DNA from: Planctomycetaceae bacterium
GTDB lineage: Bacteria; Planctomycetota; Phycisphaerae; UBA1845; UTPLA1
NCBI GenBank assembly: GCA_011525745.1
Contig: WYBU01000100.1
Coordinates: 58,948 to 122,947 of the forward strand
Direction of reading: 5' to 3'
Length of the DNA stretch: 64,000 nucleotides
Under the pieces are notes generated by a model. The model made no database searches. It worked only from the letters and a program-made list of their open reading frames with translations, and was not told the origin of the DNA. The first letter of the stretch is position 1, and the number at the start of each line of letters is the position of its first letter. Shown here one piece after another: positions 32,181 through 40,802 of the stretch. A program made the position numbers and the translations under genes.

Positions 32181-33065
32181 TCATCTCGCCTGCAAGCGTT
32201 TCGTCGCGAGCGCCACCGCTTCGGGCCGCAGATCGCAACCCAGGAAGCGTCGCCCCAGCCGCGCAGCCGCCACCAGCGTGGTTCCGCTTCCGCAGAAGAA
32301 GTCCGCCACCAGATCGTCGGGGTTCGACGATGCACGGATGATCCGATCCAGCAGCGCCAGCGGCTTTTGCGTCGGCCAGCCGACCCGCTCGACCGACACC
32401 GTCGACAGGAACGGAATGTCCCATACATCGGTCAGCGCCGGGCCGTGCGCGTTGAAATACAGGCGACCTTTTTTGGTTGATTTGAAGGGCCGGCCGGCCT
32501 CGTCGCGCTTCAGGCCATCCGTTCGATAAATCCCTTCGCGCAGAACGTGAAACCGGTGGCGTCCCGCCCGGCGGGCATAGACGAGTAACGTGTCGTGCTT
32601 GCGTCCGAACCAGCGCCGCGACGCGCCGCCGGTGCGGTAGTGCCAGATGATCTCGTTGAGAAAGTTGTCCGCGCCGAAGATCGTGTCGAGCATCACGCGC
32701 ACGTACGCCGCCGCGCGCCAATCAAGATGAACGTACAACGTGCCGTGCGGCGCGAGCACGCGGCGGAACTCGACGAGCCGCGGCTGCATGAAGGCCACAA
32801 ACGCCTTGATCCCGCCGCTCCAGCGGTCGTCGAAACGGTGCGCACCGCCGCGCGCCGCGCGCACCGCGCCGGTGGCGAACGGCGGATCGACGTAGATCAG
32901 ATCGCAACAGCCGTCGGCCAGCCGGGGCATCAGATCGAGATTGTCGGCCACATGAATGCCGGGATCCGGCGGGTCGCCGTCTGCACCATTCGCCGCGTTC
33001 GCCGGAGGGCGAACCGAGCGACCGGAAGCGCGCCGCGATTCTGCTTCCGTCAACCGATCACTCAC
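32181..33065 (-). CDS. Site-specific DNA methyltransferase (DPPF type), solitary
   Basis: 294 residues. Catalytic motif IV IYVDPPF (Asp60-Phe63) precedes the AdoMet motif I FFCGSGTTLVAA (about 254-265), the order of class beta amino-methyltransferases, which make N6-methyladenine or N4-methylcytosine. WPTQKPLALLDRIIRASSNP is the usual sequence before motif I. No restriction endonuclease is adjacent, so a regulatory or orphan role is likely. It starts four bases after the small gene at 33070, in one operon. Confidence 0.88.
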   Translation of the reverse strand: MSDRLTEAESRRASGRSVRPPANAANGADGDPPDPGIHVADNLDLMPRLADGCCDLIYVDPPFATGAVRAARGGAHRFDDRWSGGIKAFVAFMQPRLVEFRRVLAPHGTLYVHLDWRAAAYVRVMLDTIFGADNFLNEIIWHYRTGGASRRWFGRKHDTLLVYARRAGRHRFHVLREGIYRTDGLKRDEAGRPFKSTKKGRLYFNAHGPALTDVWDIPFLSTVSVERVGWPTQKPLALLDRIIRASSNPDDLVADFFCGSGTTLVAAARLGRRFLGCDLRPEAVALATKRLQAR

Positions 33066-33069
33066 GTCG

Positions 33070-33297
33070 TCACTCCTCGACCCGTCGCTCCAGAACGGCG
33101 TAAGCCGCGCCGACGGCCCGTTCCTCCGGCGTCGCGGCGATCGGCCCGAGCGGCACGATTCTTCGGATGTGCCAGCCGTTCTCGAGGTACGCAGGCAGCG
33201 CCCCGTCGATCGGGGCGCCCGTCGCGGCGGCGCCGTTCATGACCCACGACGAGAGCCCTTCCACATAGATCACGACGTGCTCGACCCGCTTGGCCAT
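33070..33297 (-). CDS. Small protein, DUF4177-like
   Basis: 75 residues. A good Shine-Dalgarno (AGAGGGG) precedes the ATG. The pattern LPAYLENGWHIRRIVPLGP and YAVLERRVEE resembles the GWELVSV..vLKR pattern of DUF4177, small beta-alpha proteins of unknown role. Ends four bases before the methyltransferase start, so the two are co-transcribed. Assignment to DUF4177 is an impression from pattern, not alignment. Confidence 0.6.
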   Translation of the reverse strand: MAKRVEHVVIYVEGLSSWVMNGAAATGAPIDGALPAYLENGWHIRRIVPLGPIAATPEERAVGAAYAVLERRVEE

Positions 33298-33664
33298 TCG
33301 TCCCCTCTGAATGCTCCGGCAACGCGCGAGGCGGCAACTGTATGCGAGCGGCGAGTTGTCGACTCGGCGGCGACGGCGGACTTCAGTTTAATGCGTACGC
33401 GCGCGCGCCGAAAGCCGTTAACGAGTCGCACGGCGAGGCACGCACGTTGACAGGCGCTCCCTTCTCGGCGCTTCCAGAATCAACACTACGGTGATGGATC
33501 AAAGTCGGCGCCGAATCGGAACCGCCCGCGCAAGCGGCTGGACCGGCTCGATCGGCCGGTTTTCAAACACTCATCGCTTCGGGGTTCGCTTGCACCAATT
33601 GCCGCGTTCGCGAGGCACGTGATGCGGAACGGGCTGAACGCTCACGTCACGCGGGGCGCCGCGC
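33298..33664. other. Intergenic region without recognised gene
   Basis: No convincing gene or RNA. Together with 33729-33843 it makes a 546-bp gap whose only recognised content is the palindromic element at 33665-33728. Confidence 0.5.
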
Positions 33665-33728
33665 GGCCAAGCCCTCGCAAGTTACAGTCTTGCGTATCGC
33701 ATGCATCGACTCGCGCGAGGGCTTGACC
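33665..33728 (+). repeat. 64-bp palindromic element, copy 1
   Basis: GGCCAAGCCCTCGC (33665-33678), 36-nt loop, GCGAGGGCTTGACC (33715-33728). Two further copies with exactly the same 36-nt loop length are at 56122-56185 and 62112-62175. Loop sequences are related but diverged (shared ATCG core). Confidence 0.75.
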
Positions 33729-33843
33729 GTGGCACGCCGGCGAAAGAATGCGAGATGGTTCTAACCTATTCCGACGTGTGGTTTTTCCGGCGTCACGCCT
33801 ACTGGCGTGCACGTCTCACGTCGCATCAACGCAGCGTTTCGGC

Positions 33844-35376
33844 CTACGGACACACGCCCAGCAGCAGGCACGTCAGGAACAACTGAATGTCGTCGCCGTC
33901 GGCCACGCCGTCGCCGTTGAGGTCGCAGCAGGTCCCGATCGAAACGCTCGTCACGTACTCGGTCTGGTTTCGCAACGCGCCGTTGCAGTCGATGATCGCC
34001 TGATCGGTGGCAATCAGCCGCAACGAGTAAGCACAGGCGTCCAGCCCGCTCGTGTTCCAATCTCCCAGCACGTTGTTGACAACCGGGCCGGTTCCGGACG
34101 AGATCGTGACCCATGCGTGCGCGTCACCGCCGGTGTATTGCAGCGTCCAGCCGGCCAGGTGGGCGTCGTTGACCGTGCCGATGACCGGCACACTGCCGGA
34201 AACAAAGCTGCAAGCCGCCGGCGACGTGATGACCGCAATCGGCACGGTGTTGTCGACGGTCACGATCGAATCGTCTGCGCCGATGTGACCGCACTGATCC
34301 CAGGCCCAGCCCAACAGCTCATACTCTCCGTCGGGGACGCCGGATCGCGTGTTCCAGCTTCCCAGCGGATCGTTGACGACCCACGAATTCTGCGTCGAAC
34401 CGATCTGAACATACGCGCCGCTCAGCGGACGATAGTAGAGTTCAAACGCGCCGCCGCAGTGATCCCATGCCGTGCCGTCGAGACACACCGTTCCGCCAAC
34501 GATCTGGCCCGTCGCGGGGGCGCGCAGGACCGTCGAATCGAACTGCCCGTCGACCCAAACGACGCGCTCGTCCACCGCGTCCTGACCGCAGACGTTCGTC
34601 ACCGTTAGCCTCAAAACGTAATACCCCTGCGGAAATGTCGACGTGTCCCATTGGGCCAGCACGCCGTCGATCACGGGCGAGTTTGCCACGTCTGCAATCA
34701 CGGACCAGCCCCCGCCTGACGTGTCGCGACATTTCAGTTGGTACGAACCGATCAGTCCGTTGACCTCATAGGCGGAGCCGATGATCGGCGTCGTGCCGCA
34801 AATACAGGCGAAGTCGCCCGGGGCGGTGATCGCGGCGACCGTCTGTGCGGACCCTCCGCACAAATAGAGCCTCACACCCAGGCACAGCACGCAGCCGACG
34901 CCGTTGTTGTTGTACGAGCCGACCTGAAAGAGATAAGTCACACCCGCGTCGGCCATGAATGAGATTGTTCCGCCGTAATAAGAGCAACCGTTTGCACACC
35001 CGGTTACGGGCGTGTCGTCGACACATAGAGAGAGCGATTGCGGGAACTCACAATCGTATGTCGAGCGCCAGGCCTGGAGCACCGTGTCGTAACTCGTGGA
35101 AGGATGACACGTGCTGAAGACCAGCATGCCGGACTGTTGCGGCGTCGTCTGGAACCAGACGGCGTGTCCCGCGTTGAAGGTGCATGACATGTGATAGTCC
35201 GGCGTGGCCGTAGCCACGCCCATGACGACTTCGTGCAGACCGGGTGTGCCGGGCATGACGCGCGGATTACACGACGAGTCGGTGGCCGCTTCGCCGCATT
35301 GGGCGACGGCGCCGGCGGCGAAGGCGCCGGTTGCGGCCAGGGCGACCGCGACAATCAGGCAGCGACGCGTTGACAT
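33844..35376 (-). CDS. Secreted protein with C-terminal dockerin-like repeat
   Basis: 510 residues. GGAGGTATTCCC before ATG 35376. Signal peptide CLIVAVALAATGAFAAGAVAQ. The N-terminal half contains several Cys pairs (VDDTPVTGCANGCSYYGG) and looks like a planctomycete sugar-binding or jelly-roll domain (MLVFSTCHPSTSYDTVLQAW). The second half has Ig-like repeats (VDNTVPIAVITSPAACSFVS). It ends in CCDLNGDGVADGDDIQLF, a dockerin-like Ca-binding module. Probably surface or extracellular. Function unknown. Confidence 0.82.
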   Translation of the reverse strand: MSTRRCLIVAVALAATGAFAAGAVAQCGEAATDSSCNPRVMPGTPGLHEVVMGVATATPDYHMSCTFNAGHAVWFQTTPQQSGMLVFSTCHPSTSYDTVLQAWRSTYDCEFPQSLSLCVDDTPVTGCANGCSYYGGTISFMADAGVTYLFQVGSYNNNGVGCVLCLGVRLYLCGGSAQTVAAITAPGDFACICGTTPIIGSAYEVNGLIGSYQLKCRDTSGGGWSVIADVANSPVIDGVLAQWDTSTFPQGYYVLRLTVTNVCGQDAVDERVVWVDGQFDSTVLRAPATGQIVGGTVCLDGTAWDHCGGAFELYYRPLSGAYVQIGSTQNSWVVNDPLGSWNTRSGVPDGEYELLGWAWDQCGHIGADDSIVTVDNTVPIAVITSPAACSFVSGSVPVIGTVNDAHLAGWTLQYTGGDAHAWVTISSGTGPVVNNVLGDWNTSGLDACAYSLRLIATDQAIIDCNGALRNQTEYVTSVSIGTCCDLNGDGVADGDDIQLFLTCLLLGVCP

Positions 35377-35659
35377 GGGAATACCTCCGGAGGTGACGAC
35401 GCGCGCAGATCGGTTTCGTACGACGGTGCGCGCAGCCGAAGCGTCGCGGTGGAGTCAGGTCGTGTCGCCGGCATCGGCCGGCCAGATGGGATTGATGCTC
35501 AATGTACGCCGCCGCCGACCGATGTTCAATAACTAAACACAATCAGAACCACCGGAGGCGGGCGGCGCATGAGGCTCGTATTCGCACGGCCGCAAAACAA
35601 CGCGAGGGAACGATGGATTTCATGAAAAGGAACGGCCGGTCCCGGCGGGACCTGCGTGT

Positions 35660-36172
35660 TCACAGCCGGCCGCGAAGTTGTCGCAGATAGCCCAGCATCA
35701 CCGGCCGCGGCAGTTCGGACATCGATGCGCTGAGCACGTCGTCGGCGCCGATGCGGTCCATGAGTTGAAGCACCGATTTTTTGTTCCGCGACAGGACCGC
35801 CGCCAGGCGATCGGCTTCCTCGAGATGTCCGCGCGACATCGCGCTGAGATAGTCCATCAGCAGCGCCCGCAAATCGCCCGGGCGCACCTGCTCGTCGGCC
35901 TCGCGAATCGGCGGCGGCGCGTCGGGGCCGTCGATCTCGCGCCGTTCCGACAACAGCTTTCGCTGCAACGCTCGCGCGGCTTCTTCTTCGCGAACGCGGC
36001 GCCGCTCGGCCTCGCTGTCCTCGGGCGCCAGGTCGTACACCTCGTCCTCCGAAGTAGCGGCCGGAATGTAGCAGACGCCCTGACAGTGCGGGCACTTGCC
36101 GCGTTTGCCGGCGGTGGCGTCGGGCGCCTTGATTTCCTTGCCGCAGTGTTCGCAGTGAAATGAGATGGGCAT
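35660..36172 (-). CDS. Zinc-ribbon protein of unknown function
   Basis: 170 residues from MPISFHCEHCGKEIKAPD. Two CxxC pairs (CEHC..CPHC) form a zinc ribbon at 7-32. An acidic/charged middle follows (EDEVYDLAPEDSEAERRRV), then a helical C-terminus (RALLMDYLSAMSRGHLEEAD). This N-terminal ribbon fused to diverse tails is common in planctomycetes. Starts eight bases after the der stop, so the two are one operon. Confidence 0.75.
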   Translation of the reverse strand: MPISFHCEHCGKEIKAPDATAGKRGKCPHCQGVCYIPAATSEDEVYDLAPEDSEAERRRVREEEAARALQRKLLSERREIDGPDAPPPIREADEQVRPGDLRALLMDYLSAMSRGHLEEADRLAAVLSRNKKSVLQLMDRIGADDVLSASMSELPRPVMLGYLRQLRGRL

Positions 36173-36180
36173 GGCGGACC

Positions 36181-37545
36181 TCAATCGACGGAGTCGGTCG
36201 GCGTCGTTTCCCGCTGCCGGGCAGCGGCCTGCGGCGAGGATGACCGCTCGCGCCATAACAATCGTATCGGCGCCTCGGGAAACGGCAACAGTTCGCCCAG
36301 TTGTTTCTCGACGAAGCGGCGATAGTCGGTCTTGAGCATCGCGGCGTTGTTGCAGAACAGCACGATCGTCGGCGGACGCACGCCGATCTGCGTGGCGTAA
36401 TAGATCTTCGGCGGACGCGCCGCGCTGCCCGGCGGCGATCGGCGATGCAGCACCTCTTCCAGCGCCTGGTTCAGCGGGCCGGTCTCGACGCGCGTGCCGG
36501 CCTGCTTGAACAGGTTGGCCGCGGTATCGACGACGGAAAGCACGTTGCGGCCCTCGCTGGCGGTCGTAAACGCGATGGGCGCGAATCGCAGCGCCGGCAG
36601 GGTGCGCGTCAGATAGTCGCCGTAGTCCTCGGCCCCGGCGCGGCCCTTGGCCAGGTCCCACTTGTTCACCACCAGCACGACCGGCTTGTAGTGTTCCTGC
36701 GTGTAGGCCGCCAGTTTCTTGTCGACCTCCGAAATGGCGGCGGTCGCGTCGAGCATCAGCAGCGCGACGTCGGCGCGGCGCACCGCGCGTTGCGCCCGCA
36801 TCACCGCGTAGTACTCGATGTCGCCGCTGACCTTCCGCGGCTTGCGCACGCCCGCCGTGTCGATCACGACGAACGTCTTGGCGTCCTTCTCGAACCGCAC
36901 GTCGATCGAGTCGCGCGTCGTGCCCGGCGTTTCGCTGACGATGACGCGCGGCTCGCCGGCCAGCGCGTTGACGAACGTGCTCTTGCCCACGTTCTGTCGG
37001 CCGATGACGGCGAGCTTCATGACCGGATCGGGCGGGGGGGCGGGCGAGCGTCCCACGCGCCGCACCAACTCTTCGATCAGCGCGTGAATGCCGCGACCAT
37101 GCAGCGCCGAAATGCAACGCGCTTCGCCGAAACCCAGCCGCAGAAAATCGCCCGCCGCGGCCTCGTGCGACTCCTGATCGGCCTTGTTCGCCACCAGAAC
37201 CACGCGATCCTGCCGGCCGGCCAGGAAACGCGCCACGTCGCGGTCCAGAGCGGTGATTTCGTCGCGCACGTCCACAAGAAAGAGAATCACGTCCGCGGCG
37301 GCCACGGCGTAGCCGATCTGGGCCTCGATATCCTCGGTCAGATCGTCCTTGTCCTCGACGCCGTAGCCGCCGGTGTCGATCGCCTCGAACCAGACGCCGT
37401 CCTGCTCGCAGACGGCCGACACGCGGTCGCGCGTTACGCCGGCCATCGGGTCAACAATGCTGATCCGCCGGCCGGCCAGCGCATTGAGCAGCGAGCTTTT
37501 TCCGACGTTGGGGCGGCCGACGATGGCGACAATCGGGAGGGACAT
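36181..37545 (-). CDS. der: GTPase Der (EngA), ribosome assembly
   Basis: 454 residues, two tandem GTPase domains: GRPNVGKSS with DTGGYGV and NKAD in the first, GRQNVGKST with DTAGVRK and NKWD in the second, then a KH-like C-terminus (KIYYATQIGVRPPTIVLFCN). Essential factor for maturation of the 50S subunit. The short tail after the KH domain is Arg/Ser/Thr-rich. Followed closely by the zinc-ribbon gene. Confidence 0.96.
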   Translation of the reverse strand: MSLPIVAIVGRPNVGKSSLLNALAGRRISIVDPMAGVTRDRVSAVCEQDGVWFEAIDTGGYGVEDKDDLTEDIEAQIGYAVAAADVILFLVDVRDEITALDRDVARFLAGRQDRVVLVANKADQESHEAAAGDFLRLGFGEARCISALHGRGIHALIEELVRRVGRSPAPPPDPVMKLAVIGRQNVGKSTFVNALAGEPRVIVSETPGTTRDSIDVRFEKDAKTFVVIDTAGVRKPRKVSGDIEYYAVMRAQRAVRRADVALLMLDATAAISEVDKKLAAYTQEHYKPVVLVVNKWDLAKGRAGAEDYGDYLTRTLPALRFAPIAFTTASEGRNVLSVVDTAANLFKQAGTRVETGPLNQALEEVLHRRSPPGSAARPPKIYYATQIGVRPPTIVLFCNNAAMLKTDYRRFVEKQLGELLPFPEAPIRLLWRERSSSPQAAARQRETTPTDSVD

Positions 37546-37569
37546 GGGGGGACTGCAATCTTATGGCAA

Positions 37570-37800
37570 ACAGCCGACTGGGGCTGTGCATTCATTCCCG
37601 TCACCCCCGCGACGGGGGGGCCGGCGACGGCCCGCGCGCTGTTGGATCCCCGCATGCGCGGGAATGAACGCGTGCGGAGCGCATTCGTTTACCAACGGGC
37701 GCGTCTCGTTATCCGCGTGTACCGACGCGTGACAACCGCAAGGAGCGTTTGGATCCCGCTCGCTCACGCCCGTTCAGGCGCGGGCTTCGCGGCTCCAAAG
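37570..37800. repeat. Cluster of single repeat copies
   Basis: In the 37546-37868 gap I see CAGCCGACTGGGGCTGTG (37571-37588, CAGCCG family). GATCCCCGCATGCGCGGGAA (37645-37664) belongs to the CGCGGGAATGA family, also at 40683, 44435 and 57036. One end of the 160-bp element (GATCCCGCTCGCTCACGC) lies near 37753. No gene is evident. Confidence 0.55.
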
Positions 37801-37868
37801 GAACCCGCCGCTCGTTGCGCGTCGGCGGAACCACTCAAGGACGCGCTCGCCATCCGGTCCGCGTCGTT

Positions 37869-38321
37869 CTACCGCCTGCCGCGCGGTCGGATGACCGGTT
37901 CCTTGCGCCGCGGCTTACGCACTTCGAGCAGCTTGATGGCCCGCTTCAGATCGGAGACCTTCAGCACGGCCAGCGAACGGCCGTTCATCGCGTTGCCGGT
38001 GCAATAGGCGTAGTTGATCGTGATGTGATCGGCGCCCAGTCGGCTGCACAAGTCGGCCATCGCGCCGGGACGATTGGGCAGTTCGGCCAGCACGACGTCG
38101 GTCTCGGCCGTCGGCAGGTTGAGCCGCCGCAGCGCGTACCGCGCGCGATCCGTGTCCTGGGCGATCAGCCGCAGCACGCCGTGTTCGTTCGAATCCATCA
38201 TCGTCAGCGCGATGATGTTCACTTTCTCCTTCGCCAGCGCCTGGCACACTTGCGTCAGGACGCCGGGCTTGCTCACCAGAAACACCGAAAACTGTGTCGC
38301 GGTTCCTGAGAATTCCATCAT
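37869..38321 (-). CDS. ACT-domain protein (two ACT repeats)
   Basis: 150 residues from MMEFSGTATQFSVFL. Two ACT-like ligand-binding domains: FLVSKPGVLTQVCQALAKEK (about 13-32 onwards) and AELPNRPGAMADLCSRLG (about 80 onwards), then a basic tail. Stand-alone ACT pairs usually bind amino acids and regulate metabolism; the ligand is unknown. An in-frame ATG further upstream (near 38445) would add about 40 residues unlike the family. Confidence 0.82.
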   Translation of the reverse strand: MMEFSGTATQFSVFLVSKPGVLTQVCQALAKEKVNIIALTMMDSNEHGVLRLIAQDTDRARYALRRLNLPTAETDVVLAELPNRPGAMADLCSRLGADHITINYAYCTGNAMNGRSLAVLKVSDLKRAIKLLEVRKPRRKEPVIRPRGRR

Positions 38322-38556
38322 GGCTCGGTTCCCGCCCCGGCCGGCGGAACGGGCGGCATGCCCGATCGCGCGGCCCGCTAGTTGTTCCTGAGGTTTGCGA
38401 CGATCGGCGCTGAAAACGTCCTGCTCTTTTGACAGCAGGATCATAGTCGACTCCGGCCGCGCCCGACAGGCCGGATTCTGAACGCCCCGCCGCGGGTTGA
38501 ATCGCACGCGTCGCGTGTTTCAGGCGCCGGCACGCGCCGATTTTCGCGCCGACACG

Positions 38557-39900
38557 CTACGGCACAGCGCCCGAATCGTCCGAGTGATCGTGATCCGCGC
38601 CTTTTGGCAATCGCTGTAGCTGCTGCATCGGCTGCGCCGGACCGCTGGTCGCTCGCGCCTTTCCGCCCGGCGGCGCGGAAGGAGCCATTATCGGCGGCGA
38701 CATCGCCTCGATTTTCAGCACGAGGTCGCGAAAGATCGCATCGACCGGCTGCCACAGACGATCGATATCACCCGATCGCCTCGCGGCGTCTTCGATCTTC
38801 CCGGCGTTCTCCAGCTCCGCGCTGTGCGTCGCCAGATGTTCGGACGCACGCGACTTGGCCGTTGCGAGCTGCGCCCGCGCCTGGCTGGCGGTGTCGGCAT
38901 CGAGACGGCCTCGCGCAATCAGCCGCTCGACGTGTGCATCCCATCGCTCAATCGGCGGCGCGGGCGGTGTCGGCGCGACCCGAGGCGACGATTGATCGAC
39001 CGTGGCCAATTGGCCGACGCGCAGCAGCAACTCGTCGAACAGCCGGTCGAAATGGGCATGCGGATCGGCGCCGGCGTCGGCCTTTGCCCCCTCCGCCTCG
39101 GCCGTCGACTTCGATGCTTCGTGCGACATGCGTGCCGCCTGTTCGGCCCGAGCTTGCACGTTGGCGTAGATGGCTCGCGCCTTGGTGGCCTGCGCCGGCG
39201 AGTACTGACGACTCGTAATCACGTTCTCGACCTGCGCCAGCCAGCGATCCAGCGTCGGTGCGGGCGTGTTGATCGGACGAAACACGGACGGTCGCGCCGC
39301 CTGGGGCGTCAGGGGCGGCGGTTCCGGCAAGACGCCCGGCGGTTTGTTGGGATCGGGTGTGGGCCGGCCAGGCTCCCTCAGGTTGTATGGCCTGAGGCGC
39401 TGAAACTCGCGATGCCCTTCGGCCGCCTGCTCGGGCGGCAGCGCCTTCTCCAACTCCGCCGCCAGCTTGTCGGGGGTCAATGGCGCGCCGGCCTGGAGGG
39501 CGACCAGTCGGTCGAGCACCTCTTTTTGCAGCCGCTGGAGATTGGCCAACTCCTCGGGCCTTATCCCCGTCTTGCGCGCTTCGGCGATCTGCTGGGCCAG
39601 CTCGATGTTGTGCCGCTGAGCCTCGGTCATGGCCTCGTAGGTGTCGCGGTAATACTGAATCTGCGCATCGGATTGTTTCTGGATCAGCTTGGCGAACTCC
39701 GCTTTCTGCGGCTCGGTCAGCTTGTAGATGTCGATCAATCGCGATTCGTACTGCTGGATTCGCGCCTGCACCTGCTTTCGCCACGTATCCTCCATCCTGG
39801 CGAGATCCACCGTCGGCTTCCGGTCAGCCGGAGGAGTCGCATCCTGGGCCAGGACCGGCGCCGCAAACAACGCCACCGCAACGACGAACACGCCGCGCAT
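38557..39900 (-). CDS. Secreted helical protein of unknown function
   Basis: 447 residues. AGGAGG precedes ATG 39900. Signal peptide GVFVVAVALFAAPVLA. Residues 30-190 are charged helices (RMEDTWRKQVQARIQQYESR, EAMTEAQRHNIELAQQIAEA). A Pro-rich hinge is at about 200-235, followed by two related helical repeats (LDRWLAQVENVITSRQYSPA and IERWDAHVERLIARGRLDAD), so the C-terminal half is an internal duplication. No known domain. A promoter with perfect TTGACA lies at 40095-40123. Confidence 0.72.
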   Translation of the reverse strand: MRGVFVVAVALFAAPVLAQDATPPADRKPTVDLARMEDTWRKQVQARIQQYESRLIDIYKLTEPQKAEFAKLIQKQSDAQIQYYRDTYEAMTEAQRHNIELAQQIAEARKTGIRPEELANLQRLQKEVLDRLVALQAGAPLTPDKLAAELEKALPPEQAAEGHREFQRLRPYNLREPGRPTPDPNKPPGVLPEPPPLTPQAARPSVFRPINTPAPTLDRWLAQVENVITSRQYSPAQATKARAIYANVQARAEQAARMSHEASKSTAEAEGAKADAGADPHAHFDRLFDELLLRVGQLATVDQSSPRVAPTPPAPPIERWDAHVERLIARGRLDADTASQARAQLATAKSRASEHLATHSAELENAGKIEDAARRSGDIDRLWQPVDAIFRDLVLKIEAMSPPIMAPSAPPGGKARATSGPAQPMQQLQRLPKGADHDHSDDSGAVP

Positions 39901-40094
39901 TTTGAAGCCTCCTCGTCGATAACGCGGGCCAGCGCCCGCAGTCCTCAGTCGCCGCCGGTTTCGCCCGGCGGCCCGCCCGGCCGCGTCTGTTGGGATGCGT
40001 GAGTTTCGCCCCCGTCGGATGAGCCGCGCGACGCCGCGCCGGAATACGCGAAGCGGCATCGTGTCCGCGCGCGTGGGACGCAGCCGAACTCCAT

Positions 40095-40123
40095 ATTGTG
40101 CGGAGGGGAATGCACCCTGTCAA
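40095..40123 (-). promoter_or_regulatory. Promoter for the secreted helical protein
   Basis: Minus strand TTGACA (40123-40118), 17-bp spacer, CACAAT (40100-40095). The leader is about 190 nt. Confidence 0.5.
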
Positions 40124-40174
40124 AAACGGCAGGTGCGTCAGGTTTTCGGCATGTGATGAAAACAGGCCGCCGCG

Positions 40175-40203
40175 TTGACGCGGCCGGACCGGCCGGTAAC
40201 AAT
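40175..40203 (+). promoter_or_regulatory. Promoter for the 105-residue protein gene
   Basis: TTGACG (40175-40180), 17-bp spacer containing a GGCCGG palindrome, AACAAT (40198-40203). Confidence 0.4.
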
Positions 40204-40274
40204 ATTCGCCCCTGAAATCTGGCGCGGCGTGGGCCGGAACGACCGGATTGAGGAGCTTGCAGGAGCGTATTCGC

Positions 40275-40592
40275 ATGAACATCGACATCACCGCCGGCAG
40301 CCTCGTCAAGGTCACCGTCGTGCGCCAGCCGACCTCGCAGCGCGCCGGGAAGACGCTTTCGCGCATCTTCGCCCGCGACCCCGTCAACCAGCGGGCGGCG
40401 CGCCGCCGCAATCGAATTCGTACGCAGGTTGCCGACCCGCACCGCCGTGGCGGACGTATCTGGATGAACAAGACCAAGGCGCCGCCGATCGTGCAGCCGG
40501 GCAAGGGCGACGCGTGCCGCATTCGAGCCACCGTCGACGTCATTGCCGATCTGGGCAGCGTCGCGCGGTTCGTCGAAGTCACCAGCGTGTGA
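40275..40592 (+). CDS. Basic protein of 105 residues, unknown
   Basis: AGGAG about ten bases before ATG 40275. Sequence begins MNIDITAGSLVKVTVVRQPT and contains a very basic centre (RAARRRNRIRTQ, DPHRRGGRIWMNKTKA), then VIADLGSVARFVEVTSV. It looks like a small beta-rich nucleic-acid-binding or SH3-like protein, but I recognise no family. It is flanked by a plausible promoter. Confidence 0.6.
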   Translation: MNIDITAGSLVKVTVVRQPTSQRAGKTLSRIFARDPVNQRAARRRNRIRTQVADPHRRGGRIWMNKTKAPPIVQPGKGDACRIRATVDVIADLGSVARFVEVTSV

Positions 40593-40649
40593 ACGTTTTT
40601 GCGCGGCACGCGGGAGTCATGAGCCTCGCGCGCCGGCCGAATCATCGCG

Positions 40650-40710
40650 GCCCCACCCGTTTCGCGGTGGGCCGCCTGTCCCCGTCATTCCCGCGAAGGC
40701 GGGAATCCAA
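40650..40710. repeat. Two hairpin repeats before asd
   Basis: CCCACC..GGTGGG hairpin (about 40651-40672; also near 56918-56937) and GTCATTCCCGCGAAGGCGGG (40683-40702), a member of the CGCGGGAATGA family. Confidence 0.6.
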
Positions 40711-40802
40711 CCACCCCGCACTGCCGCCGGCCTGAGCTTGCGCAGCGCTGCACCTCCGCGTTATCATCCGCCGATGAATCCGCATCGGCGGGAGACTTGC
40801 TC

